Origin: Acidobacteriota bacterium
GTDB taxonomy: Bacteria; Acidobacteriota; Terriglobia; Terriglobales; Acidobacteriaceae
Assembly: GCA_021793595.1 (NCBI GenBank)
Contig: JAJYSL010000035.1
Coordinates: forward strand, 1 to 30,942
Direction: 5' to 3'
Length of the DNA stretch: 30,942 nt
Shown: piece after piece, positions 7,096 through 16,821 of the stretch
How the letters are laid out: each line of letters begins with the position of its first letter
Numbering within the stretch: the stretch's first letter is position 1
Notes under the pieces: generated by a model
The model's database searches: none
Seen by the model: the letters and a program-made list of their open reading frames with translations, nothing else
What the model was told of the DNA's origin: nothing
Position numbers and translations under genes: made by a program

Positions 7096-9365
7096 CAGGA
7101 ATCCTCCCTGCGCCAGAAGAATGGCCATTTACGTTTGCCCGTTCCGTTGGCGGGAGCGCGGCCATTGGAATAGGAATAGCGTTGGTATCCGTAGTAACCG
7201 TAGTAGCGTTGCGAGGCCGCATCGACAGCGTTGATGACGGTGCCTCCCAGCCGGGTGCCGGCACGCAGCATCAGATCGCGTGAGCGGCGCACCGAATGTT
7301 TGCTGGCGCGTCCATAGCGGACCACTAACAGCACGGCATCGGCGAAGGGCGCGAGAATCAGCCCATCCGTAATCGTCAGCACCGGAGGCGAGTCGATGAT
7401 GATGTGCGTGAACCGCTGCTTGCATTCCTCCAGGAACGTGATCATTCGATTCGACGAGATCAATTCCGTCGGAAACGGTGGGACAGGTCCGCTGGGAAGC
7501 AGGAAAAGATTCGGGGCTTCCGGAATCGACTGGATGGATTCATCCAGCGTCGTAGAACCAGATAGCAGCGTGGAAAGACCAACGCGGCTGGTGATTCCGA
7601 ACCGACTGTGTATGGTCGGCCGGCGTAGATCGGCATCGATCAGCAGCACCTTCGCCTCGCGGAATGCCAGCACTGCGGCCAGGTTGCTGGCGACCGTGCT
7701 CTTTCCTTCCGCCGGAGTCGAACTGGTGATCAGCACCGTCTGCGGCGGCTGTCCCACACCGGATAACAGCAAGGATGTTCGCAGCGATCGGAAGGCCTCG
7801 GCAAACTGTGAATTGGGCTGACCAATCACGTCGACATTTTTTTGCGCCGCCGTTCGCGTATCTTCCGCGATTGTTCGCGGCAGAACCTTTCGCGCACGCG
7901 GAATCACGGCCAGCGACGGCAGCTCAGAAATGGTTTCGATATCGTGAACGCTGCGCAGGCTGGTGTCCAGACTGTCGAAGAAGAAGGCCAGCGCAACACC
8001 GCCAAACAATCCAAACATCAGGCCGATCAAAGCCCGCGAACTGCGCCGCATTCCGCTCGGGAACAAAGGCTTGCGGGCATAATCGACCACGTCGATTTCG
8101 CTCGACTCCAGTCCGGCTTCAATCCCGGCTTCGCGCAGGCGGCGCAGCAGACCCTCATACAAGGTTCTGTTCGAATCGAACTCCCGCTGCAGCAGCACAA
8201 ACTGGATCATGTCGTCGCGCTTTTGATAGTCCTTGGCCTCTTCTTCCTTCAGGACACTCATCGTCATCGACTCATTCACGGCGGCAGCGCGATACGCGTT
8301 GTTCGACTCCGCCAGCACCCGCGTCTGCTCCTTGTCGATGGCCTTCTGGTTCTGCGCCATCTCGGCCTTGAGTTGTTTGACAGCCGGATAGTTCGGTCCG
8401 AATTGGGAAATGAGTTGCGCATATTGCGATTCCAGCGTGGCCTGACCATTGCGCAGCGTGGCCAGCAATGTTCCCGATCCAGAACCCAATACGGCAGGAC
8501 TGCCGTCAATCAAATCCGGGTCCATCGAAGTCAGCATGCGGTAGCGAGCTTCCGACACGATGCGGGCAATCTTCGCATCCGCGGCCGCCTTCGAAAGGTC
8601 ATCCAAGGTGTCCAGATTCAGGTTGTGCGCCTGGTCCCCAAAGCCGAGCACACCCAGTTTTCGTTGCAACTCCGCCAACTTTTTCTGCTCGGTTTCTACC
8701 GTCTGCTTTAGGTCGTCCAGTTGCGTCGACAACCACTGCGAGACCCGTTGCGTCGACGCATAGCGCGTCTGGAAACTCCGTATGATGTAGTCGTTGATCA
8801 GCGTATTCACAACCCGCGCCGACAGCTCCGGCGATAGGCTGGTGAAGCTAATGGAAATCAGTTCCGTCTTCGGAATGCGGCCAATCCCCAACCCGCCGCG
8901 CAAAAATCCAATCATCCAGTCCTGCACCGCCGGATCGTTCGGATCCAGGTGTGTCGCTGTCGCTTTCGGTCCCAGAAAAACAGGATTGTCTTCCAGCTTC
9001 AGTTCTTTCGCCACCTTCAATAGCAGTGAGTCGCTCTGCAGAATCGCAACTTCCGTTTCCAGACGCGTCCCCAGATCCTGTGGGCCGGAACTGCCGACTC
9101 CGATGCGGTACTCGTTCGACGCGCCCATACGAACCTGAATGGTTCCCCCCGAAACATAGGTCTTCGGAGTGGTAATCGCGCGCACCACTCCAAACACCGT
9201 GCCAATAAAAACGCAGGTCAAAACGATCCACTTCCGCTTGCGCAGCGTGAGAAGGTTTTCCGCCAGCGCGTTCCCTTCCTCGTTCGTTACCCAGCCGCCA
9301 CCGGTCTGGAACGATCGAGGTTTGAATTCTTCCTGGGGCGCTGCGTTGGTTTCGATTGGACTCAT
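7095..9365 (-). CDS. Wzc/GumC-like chain-length determinant fused to BY-type tyrosine autokinase
   Basis: A 756-residue inner-membrane polysaccharide co-polymerase with a cytoplasmic kinase. A Wzz-type domain begins with TM1 (about 46-64); coiled-coil-rich periplasmic segments follow (about 205-240 and 300-425); TM2 (about 445-463) comes after the Pro/Gly segment YARKPLFPSGMR. The kinase domain has Walker A SSTPAEGKST (Lys555), Walker A' VLLIDADLRRP (about 573-583) and Walker B IIIDSPPVLT. Seven tyrosines lie within residues 721-732, the autophosphorylation cluster of this family. It should control chain length and drive assembly with the downstream Wza-like protein. There is no good Shine-Dalgarno before ATG 9365; the codon overlaps (ATGA) the end of a small upstream ORF, so coupled translation is possible. 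Confidence 0.94.
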   Translation of the reverse strand: MSPIETNAAPQEEFKPRSFQTGGGWVTNEEGNALAENLLTLRKRKWIVLTCVFIGTVFGVVRAITTPKTYVSGGTIQVRMGASNEYRIGVGSSGPQDLGTRLETEVAILQSDSLLLKVAKELKLEDNPVFLGPKATATHLDPNDPAVQDWMIGFLRGGLGIGRIPKTELISISFTSLSPELSARVVNTLINDYIIRSFQTRYASTQRVSQWLSTQLDDLKQTVETEQKKLAELQRKLGVLGFGDQAHNLNLDTLDDLSKAAADAKIARIVSEARYRMLTSMDPDLIDGSPAVLGSGSGTLLATLRNGQATLESQYAQLISQFGPNYPAVKQLKAEMAQNQKAIDKEQTRVLAESNNAYRAAAVNESMTMSVLKEEEAKDYQKRDDMIQFVLLQREFDSNRTLYEGLLRRLREAGIEAGLESSEIDVVDYARKPLFPSGMRRSSRALIGLMFGLFGGVALAFFFDSLDTSLRSVHDIETISELPSLAVIPRARKVLPRTIAEDTRTAAQKNVDVIGQPNSQFAEAFRSLRTSLLLSGVGQPPQTVLITSSTPAEGKSTVASNLAAVLAFREAKVLLIDADLRRPTIHSRFGITSRVGLSTLLSGSTTLDESIQSIPEAPNLFLLPSGPVPPFPTELISSNRMITFLEECKQRFTHIIIDSPPVLTITDGLILAPFADAVLLVVRYGRASKHSVRRSRDLMLRAGTRLGGTVINAVDAASQRYYGYYGYQRYSYSNGRAPANGTGKRKWPFFWRREDS
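7102..7109 (-). promoter_or_regulatory. Ribosome binding site deciding the wza-like start
   Basis: AGGGAGGA on the minus strand, six bases before the ATG at 7095 and inside the last codons of the kinase gene. Together with the TGATG stop-start overlap it fixes the start of the export gene. Confidence 0.8.
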
Positions 9366-9562
9366 GCCGGGACGGACCGCTCATTCATTCTTGCGCTAGG
9401 TTGTTGCATGGAGATGCTTGTGGATCGATGGAGTTCGGACATCATTTGGAAAATGGTTCGCTGGCGGTTCTTTTCTCGCCACGGCAGAGCCAGATTTGCC
9501 TCCTCCATGGTCTTCCGATCCCCCACGCGCACGGTCTGGAACTCTGGACTGCGCTCTGCCAT
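9362..9562 (-). CDS. Possible small protein (66 aa) overlapping the kinase start
   Basis: A 66-codon ORF ends in TGA sharing bases with the kinase ATG (ATGA overlap). Its start could be ATG 9562 or TTG 9571; GAGGG lies only two bases before ATG 9562, which is closer than usual. The protein (MAERSPEFQTVRVGDRK at its start) is charged, Met/Gln-rich and has no signal peptide or membrane segment; I do not recognise it. Reasons to take it seriously are the exact stop-start overlap, the absence of any other ribosome site for the kinase, and codon choice much like the neighbours. It lies outside any other gene, so it is not a shadow. It may also be only an untranslated leader. Confidence 0.4.
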   Translation of the reverse strand: MAERSPEFQTVRVGDRKTMEEANLALPWREKNRQRTIFQMMSELHRSTSISMQQPSARMNERSVPA

Positions 9563-9644
9563 ATCCCTCAAACATACAACAAGCTGTCACCGATTCAATC
9601 TCAGTGTTGATGGATCCAAGACAGATTGGCGATGGTTACTCTTG

Positions 9645-9674
9645 AGGATAGGTGCAAGCGCCGACGCGCGTCAA
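9645..9674 (-). promoter_or_regulatory. Candidate promoter for the minus-strand polysaccharide operon
   Basis: On the minus strand, TTGACG (positions 9669-9674) and TATCCT (9645-9650) are 18 bases apart, a fair sigma70-type pair. Transcription would start near 9638, about 75 bases before the small ORF. A second, weaker pair (TTGAAT 9593-9598 and TATGTT 9571-9576, spacer 16) lies downstream and would give an almost leaderless small ORF. The site is predicted from sequence only. Confidence 0.4.
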
Positions 9675-9878
9675 TTCTCTCACTGACGCGCCGGACATAA
9701 AACCCCCGCTAGCAAAGAATACCGGAGCTACCCTGAGGAGGATGAAGGAAATGATCCGCGGGTGGCTATGAAAAATCAAGGTATTGGGGGGAACTCATAA
9801 CGCATACTGCCCATAGGGCTCACCTCTGGGCAAGTTAGGTTCTCCCCTGCTCTAACTCAAAAAGCGGCCTGCTCGCGC

Positions 9879-9887
9879 TGATATGAT
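9879..9887 (+). promoter_or_regulatory. Candidate extended -10 promoter for the UGDH-UXS gene
   Basis: TG-A-TATGAT forms an extended -10 element (TGnTATAAT type) with no good -35. Transcription would start near 9894, leaving a leader of about 44 bases before ATG 9938. Confidence 0.35.
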
Positions 9888-9937
9888 CGTCGAGTATTGG
9901 CGTCTGTTGCAACAGCCGCGAGGGCACCTCTAAAGGT

Positions 9938-12394
<2,457 letters not shown>

Positions 12395-12604
12395 GCAGCA
12401 CGCGCCTGCTGGCCTCCGCTTATCCACCCGCAATCTCTGGCTCGCCTCGATTGGCGCATGCAGATTGTTCGCTGAGTGAGCCGTAGCAAAGAATCGCCCT
12501 TGCCACGCCGCAAATTCTCAGAGAATCGACCCAGGCGGACTCAAGGCTCGACTTCGGAAGCCGATTCAGCTACTCGCCCAGGTGCGCCGCACGAATGCGG
12601 CGAT

Positions 12605-14095
12605 TCAGCACTGCTTCGCTGCGGGCGCGTTGCGGCGCACCCGCAGATTGTCGATGGCGTAGTCGATGTACCGCCGCTCAAAATGTGGCGCTTGCCTCAT
12701 GAACCGGCAGGTCGCCATCACCTGATCGACGATGAATTTCGGCTGATATGCGGCCAGATCCAGTCCCCGTTCCTTTCCGATCCTGGCCACGATAAAGTTG
12801 AATACTTTATCGGTGAGCTCCAATCCCTGGCGTTCGCACTCCCGCTCGAATATCTGCTGGTAAAGTTCGGGACTCGGTGCTCCAACCTCTATTTTGTAGG
12901 GAAGACGGCGCAGGAAGGCGGGATCCATCAGGTCTTCCGGCTCCATATTCGTGGAGAAGATGACCAGCTCCTCGAAGGGTATGGTGAAGGTCTTGCCGGT
13001 GTGCAGCTTCAGGTAGTCTCGACGGCTCTCCAGCGGCACGATCCACCGGTTCAGCAGGTTGGCCGGGCTTACCAACTGGCGGCCAAAATCGTCGATGACG
13101 AAACATCCGCCCAGGGCCTTCATATGCAGGGGCGCCTCGTAGCACTTGGCGATGGTGTCATATCTCAGGTCGAGCATCTCCAGCGTCAGTTCGCCGCCAG
13201 TAACGACAAAGGGCCGCCGGCAGGGGACCCAGCGGGCATCGCTTTCCTCGCTTCGGATGAACGAAAGGGTTTCTTCTTTCATCCGAGCGGCGGAGCTCGG
13301 CAAGTGGTGAATGCTCGGGTCGTAGACGCGGATGATCTGGCCGTCGACCGTCACCGCATAGGGAACATAGATCACGTCGTGAAACACGTTGGCGAAACTG
13401 AGCGCCACCGAGGTTTTGCCGTTGCCGGGCGGGCCGTAGAGGAGCATGGCGCGGCCGGAGTTCAATGCCGGTCCGCTCTGCTCGATAATGCTGTCATGGA
13501 AGCTGAGGCCGCCGAAGGACTTCCGGATGCGCTCGAAGGTGACCAGTTCATTGGTGACCTTCTGAAGGTCTACCTGATTGGCGAATTCCTCAATGGTGAC
13601 GGGAGCGGGCCCGACATATCGCGACTGATCAAGGGCGTCCGCCGTATAGCGCCGGCCCTGGTCGGTGAACGCGTAGCTCATGTCGGCCAGATTTTCGGAG
13701 CTGCGCGTTCCCAGGGTGCGGAGCAGTTGACGGTCGATGGCCATCTGCACCAGATCGAGCACAATGTGATATGGCAGCTTGATCGCGTCGACGAACTGAC
13801 CGATGGACTCCAGGTGGCCGGAGTAGATGAGCTTCATCAACAGATCCAGCAGATCGGTCTCGCCGATGTTGGTGGCCGCCACATTGACGGGCTCGGCGGG
13901 CACGCGATGAAGAAAGGCATCCAGCGCCTTTTGCCCGATCGCGCCGATCGTCACCAGATGGTCGCCCAGGCGACCGCCGCGCTCAACTTGAATTTCCAGT
14001 GCCTTTGTGACCTGCTCAACAGTGACCAGCTTGGCATGAATCAGCAGATCGCCTAATCGCATTCGTGCTTCGATGGCTTCCCTCCTGGGCGGCAT
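12605..14095 (-). CDS. AAA+ ATPase with GspE/MshE-type N-terminal domain
   Basis: A 496-residue soluble protein. Residues 13-63 form a two-part repeat, RLGDLLIHAKLV... then RLGDHLVTIGAI..., like the N-terminal domain of type II secretion/pilus ATPases (MshEN/GSPII_E_N), some of which bind c-di-GMP. A middle region (65-190) is mainly helical. The AAA+ core has Walker A GPPGNGKTS (221-229), Walker B CFVIDDFG (331-338), sensor 1 FSTN (380-383) and a likely arginine finger in FLRRL (394-398). The overall type is a MoxR/Cdc48-like single AAA+ module, not a PilB ATPase. Function is unknown; its place between the UDP-xylose gene and the Wzi-like gene suggests a role in polysaccharide control or assembly. 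The start is uncertain: ATG 14095, ATG 14062, or an ATC at 14074 that alone has a strong Shine-Dalgarno. Confidence 0.85.
   Translation of the reverse strand: MPPRREAIEARMRLGDLLIHAKLVTVEQVTKALEIQVERGGRLGDHLVTIGAIGQKALDAFLHRVPAEPVNVAATNIGETDLLDLLMKLIYSGHLESIGQFVDAIKLPYHIVLDLVQMAIDRQLLRTLGTRSSENLADMSYAFTDQGRRYTADALDQSRYVGPAPVTIEEFANQVDLQKVTNELVTFERIRKSFGGLSFHDSIIEQSGPALNSGRAMLLYGPPGNGKTSVALSFANVFHDVIYVPYAVTVDGQIIRVYDPSIHHLPSSAARMKEETLSFIRSEESDARWVPCRRPFVVTGGELTLEMLDLRYDTIAKCYEAPLHMKALGGCFVIDDFGRQLVSPANLLNRWIVPLESRRDYLKLHTGKTFTIPFEELVIFSTNMEPEDLMDPAFLRRLPYKIEVGAPSPELYQQIFERECERQGLELTDKVFNFIVARIGKERGLDLAAYQPKFIVDQVMATCRFMRQAPHFERRYIDYAIDNLRVRRNAPAAKQC
14081..14086 (-). promoter_or_regulatory. Shine-Dalgarno-like AGGAGG near the AAA+ ATPase start
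   Basis: AGGAGG lies six bases before an in-frame ATC (14074) and 18 bases before ATG 14062, while ATG 14095 lies upstream of it and has no such site. It may be a real ribosome site or simply two Arg codons. Confidence 0.35.
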
Positions 14096-14307
14096 CGTTA
14101 TCGCTACGGTCTTAGCAGGTTATTTTAACGTGGTCCATAATCATTCATCACGAAAGTGGGCTCACCCCGCAGTGCTCGACCCAATTTGGCGCGGAAGGGC
14201 TATTTGGGGAAATCCATTCGGACAAGCGCGATCTACGATAAACGAAACGCACCTTGCCGCTGCCATACCGGATTTTGCAGCCTGATTCTTTCGCGATGCA
14301 GTGAAGC

Positions 14308-16296
14308 CTACCATTTGCGGAGGGTGTGGGTCTTTTTTGGATACCAGGTAATCTGCACATTCGTCGTCACATCGTTCTGGCCGCCGGTTTTGTACACCGG
14401 AGCTTTCCAGCGCTCGTACTGCACCCAGGCGTTCAACTCCACATCCGGTTTCAACCGCTTCACCACTGTAAAGGTGAACAGGTTCTGCGTCGTTCCGCCA
14501 TCCACGCGCGGTACGCCGGTCGAAAAGGTGTTGCCCGGAATAAAGTCCTTGGCAGCCTTGGCATTTCGATAAGAGAGCTGCAACATCTCCATAGGAGAAA
14601 TATGATAGGTCAGCCACGCCTGGCCGCCCTTCGCCTCTCGCCCAATCCAGTCGCCAAAAATGTTTCCCTTGTTCGTGTAACCCTGCCGCTGGATCGTTTC
14701 CCAGTACATGAAACTGCCATTGTAGCTGTTGGTGACAGGCACGTCGCTGTAGACGCCTTCCGCGCGCAGATCGAACTTGGGAGCGTTGGGCAGACGAGCC
14801 AGAAAGATTCCCGAGCGGATGGCCGCGCGCCGCGGCGCACTGACCGGTGTCACGTCATCGTGCGACTCCGAGTCTGTGTACAGCGTCACCAGTTTACTGA
14901 CGTAGGGCAGGCGCCAGCTAAAGTCAAAGGTGCTAAAGCGCGCGCCCGGATCGTTGCGCGAGAACTTTGTGGCCACAGGAACATTCTGGAAACTGGTAAA
15001 GCTGTTCCAGAAGCTGCCCAAAGTAATCGGCACATGGCCCTTGCCGCCCCAGATCACGGTCCGTGAAAATCCAAATTCGAAGCTCGGCGTCGGATTGAAA
15101 GCGAACTTCTCCATGTGTACCCAGGGCTCATTCGGATCGGTATGGCCCTTCAGGCTGCCGACAAGAAACTCATACCGTACTGGTCCCAACACGTACGACA
15201 ACAGCGGAATTTTTAGCGGTTCCACACGATTGATGCGGAACGAATAAATATCTTCCGCGTTATTGCTCCAGTCGAAGGCGCCGCCGGTTGCCGGCCCATC
15301 CCACACATCGCTCTTCCCGATCGAGAAATCATGGTTCAAAAACGTCGCCGATAGGTTGGCTTCAATCAAGCGGAAATAATTGCGTGTCGGAATCGGCCCG
15401 GCTGGAATCGTGTCTTGCGGCACGTCTGGAACAACGTCCACGGCCGCCAGCGTCGCAGCCAAGTCCGGGGAATAGCCATCCGCGCTGGGTACATGCTGAT
15501 ATTCCCCGCGAATGTAAAGCGCGAACGGACCCGAAGTCGCGCGAGCGCTAAAACCCGCATAGTTGTTGAATCCCTGTTCATAGGGTCGGCCGTAATCGTT
15601 GATGATGGTCTGACCCAGATGAAAGCTATCGTTCAAAGGCGTTCCTCCGATCGGCATAGCGCGCTCATACAGGGACTCCAGTGTTGCATTCGTCGTCCAA
15701 TAACCGGTCGTGTGGATGTCTCCTTCCAGTTCCGCAAGCACCGCGTTATAGATTTCCAGCGCCTGTTCATTATTTGCGTCGGAGTGGATTTTTTCCTGCT
15801 CGGCCAACAGCATGCGCAGCACACTCAAGCGCGTCCATGGGCGCATATCGACGAAGGCGCGGTCCAGATAGCCGAGCGAATACAGGCGCATCAGCGCGGG
15901 ATAGATCCAGCTGTCTAATGGAACATAGGTCGACCCCAGGTTGCCCGCGATTTCTGACGCCGGCACAATCGTAAACGGCGGAAAGGCTTCATCCGCACTG
16001 CTCGATCCACTGGATTGAGCCGGCGGCATGTTGGAGTTTGTCGTTCCCGCCTGCGGTTTCGGCGGCTTCGGCGCGCGATAGCCAGGCAGGCTCTGGTCCT
16101 GCTGCGGACCAAACATCATCGTGGAACCCACCGGCTGCCACGATACGTTTGCCAAAAATGTTGAGCCCACCCCAGGAAGGGATCGCATCCGCGCCAGCTG
16201 CGCCTCTGCGTTCCCACTTTGCAGAACCATCAAGCCAACCGCCAACCCCATACACAACAAACCCGCCCCAACTGCCCGAACGCTACGATTTTTCAC
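14308..16296 (-). CDS. Wzi-like capsule-assembly outer-membrane protein
   Basis: A 662-residue exported protein. The N-terminus (MKNRSVRAVGAGLLCMGLAVG and on to NAEAQ) is a signal peptide with an AxA-type cleavage site. A Pro/Ser-rich stretch follows, then SEIAGNLGSTYVPLDSWIYPALMRLYSLG, an SLH-like helical segment seen in Wzi relatives, and a long region of alternating beta strands (for example YFRLIEANLSATF, SFEFGFSRTVIWGGKG, ELNAWVQYERW) that fits a Wzi-type beta-barrel. Wzi holds capsule polymer at the outer surface in E. coli. This protein is longer than the E. coli one (about 480 residues), mostly through the N-terminal part. GTG 16296 is preferred: GAGG lies five bases upstream and the signal peptide begins there; ATG 16365 adds 23 residues. 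It stands apart from the main operon, in the same direction as the AAA+ ATPase. Confidence 0.85.
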   Translation of the reverse strand: MKNRSVRAVGAGLLCMGLAVGLMVLQSGNAEAQLARMRSLPGVGSTFLANVSWQPVGSTMMFGPQQDQSLPGYRAPKPPKPQAGTTNSNMPPAQSSGSSSADEAFPPFTIVPASEIAGNLGSTYVPLDSWIYPALMRLYSLGYLDRAFVDMRPWTRLSVLRMLLAEQEKIHSDANNEQALEIYNAVLAELEGDIHTTGYWTTNATLESLYERAMPIGGTPLNDSFHLGQTIINDYGRPYEQGFNNYAGFSARATSGPFALYIRGEYQHVPSADGYSPDLAATLAAVDVVPDVPQDTIPAGPIPTRNYFRLIEANLSATFLNHDFSIGKSDVWDGPATGGAFDWSNNAEDIYSFRINRVEPLKIPLLSYVLGPVRYEFLVGSLKGHTDPNEPWVHMEKFAFNPTPSFEFGFSRTVIWGGKGHVPITLGSFWNSFTSFQNVPVATKFSRNDPGARFSTFDFSWRLPYVSKLVTLYTDSESHDDVTPVSAPRRAAIRSGIFLARLPNAPKFDLRAEGVYSDVPVTNSYNGSFMYWETIQRQGYTNKGNIFGDWIGREAKGGQAWLTYHISPMEMLQLSYRNAKAAKDFIPGNTFSTGVPRVDGGTTQNLFTFTVVKRLKPDVELNAWVQYERWKAPVYKTGGQNDVTTNVQITWYPKKTHTLRKW

Positions 16297-16821
16297 TCGC
16301 ACCTCAAAGAAAATGATCCCAATTCTCCGCCATGGCCTGACTGCGTGCAACAATACAGTGGACAAATCCCCACCAAATCTCTCGCCCTTAAAAATTCTAT
16401 CGGGAATTCTGAAAGACTTCAGTTTCGGTCAGCTTGGCTTGCCTACATTATGATGCGGTCCGAGAGCTGTTTCGGGCAAAGGTGCCGCGCCCTGGAAACT
16501 TCCTGCGGATGCGCGACTCGCTCCCGGTGAACGCTTTACCCCCCAAACGCTCGCATAAAGACACTCGATAAGCTCGATAAAAAATTTGAATTCGACCTTT
16601 AGCGAGCCGCAAGGCAAGGTAGAATTAGTTTCTCGTCATTCCTCATCAGATTTATGGTTTTGCTGGGCATCCTGTTCGAATCATGTGCACAAGACAGCGA
16701 TATCGTGAAGATGCAGTTCTAGACGTTCCTGTCTACTCAATTCGTATCAAGCGCAAGTTCAAGATATGTTTCGAAATATAAGTTTTTCCATTTCATTCAT
16801 CCATCAGGACGGTCAATTGTT
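16297..16821. other. Divergent intergenic region between the Wzi-like gene and amtB
   Basis: About 525 bases without a supportable gene. A TAGAAT hexamer on the minus strand (16394-16399) could be a -10 box for the Wzi-like gene but lacks a good -35. A nine-base tandem repeat, CTCGATAAG then CTCGATAAA (16564-16581), precedes an AT-rich tract. Toward amtB the DNA is AT-rich, as for a promoter, but neither a convincing sigma70 pair nor a sigma54 GG-N10-GC element was found. Confidence 0.4.

Larger units (their letters stand above)
9563..9937 (+). other. Divergent intergenic region between the kinase operon and the UGDH-UXS gene
   Basis: About 375 bases with no convincing larger gene. Besides the two candidate promoter regions it holds a strong Shine-Dalgarno (GAGGAGG, 9735-9741) followed by a tiny ORF (ATG 9742 or 9751 to TGA 9771), which overlaps in ATGA fashion a second ten-codon ORF (9768-9800). 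It also has a six-base inverted repeat TGCCCA/TGGGCA (9808-9813 and 9827-9832) with a 13-base loop and no T run. These could be leader elements controlling polysaccharide precursor synthesis. No known riboswitch class is recognised. Confidence 0.4.

Noticed and set aside
7842..8711. A 289-codon plus-strand frame opposite the Wzc-like kinase gene
   Set aside because: No domain resemblance and no ribosome site; a shadow of the kinase gene.
12476..14056. A 526-codon open frame on the plus strand opposite the AAA+ ATPase gene
   Set aside because: Its translation has no recognisable domain and it mirrors a clearly conserved AAA+ gene; it is best explained by codon bias leaving the antisense strand free of stops.
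16560..16821. Sigma54 promoter before amtB
   Set aside because: No GG-N10-GC element of the right form was found; near matches such as TGGGCATCCTGTTCG lack the GC.
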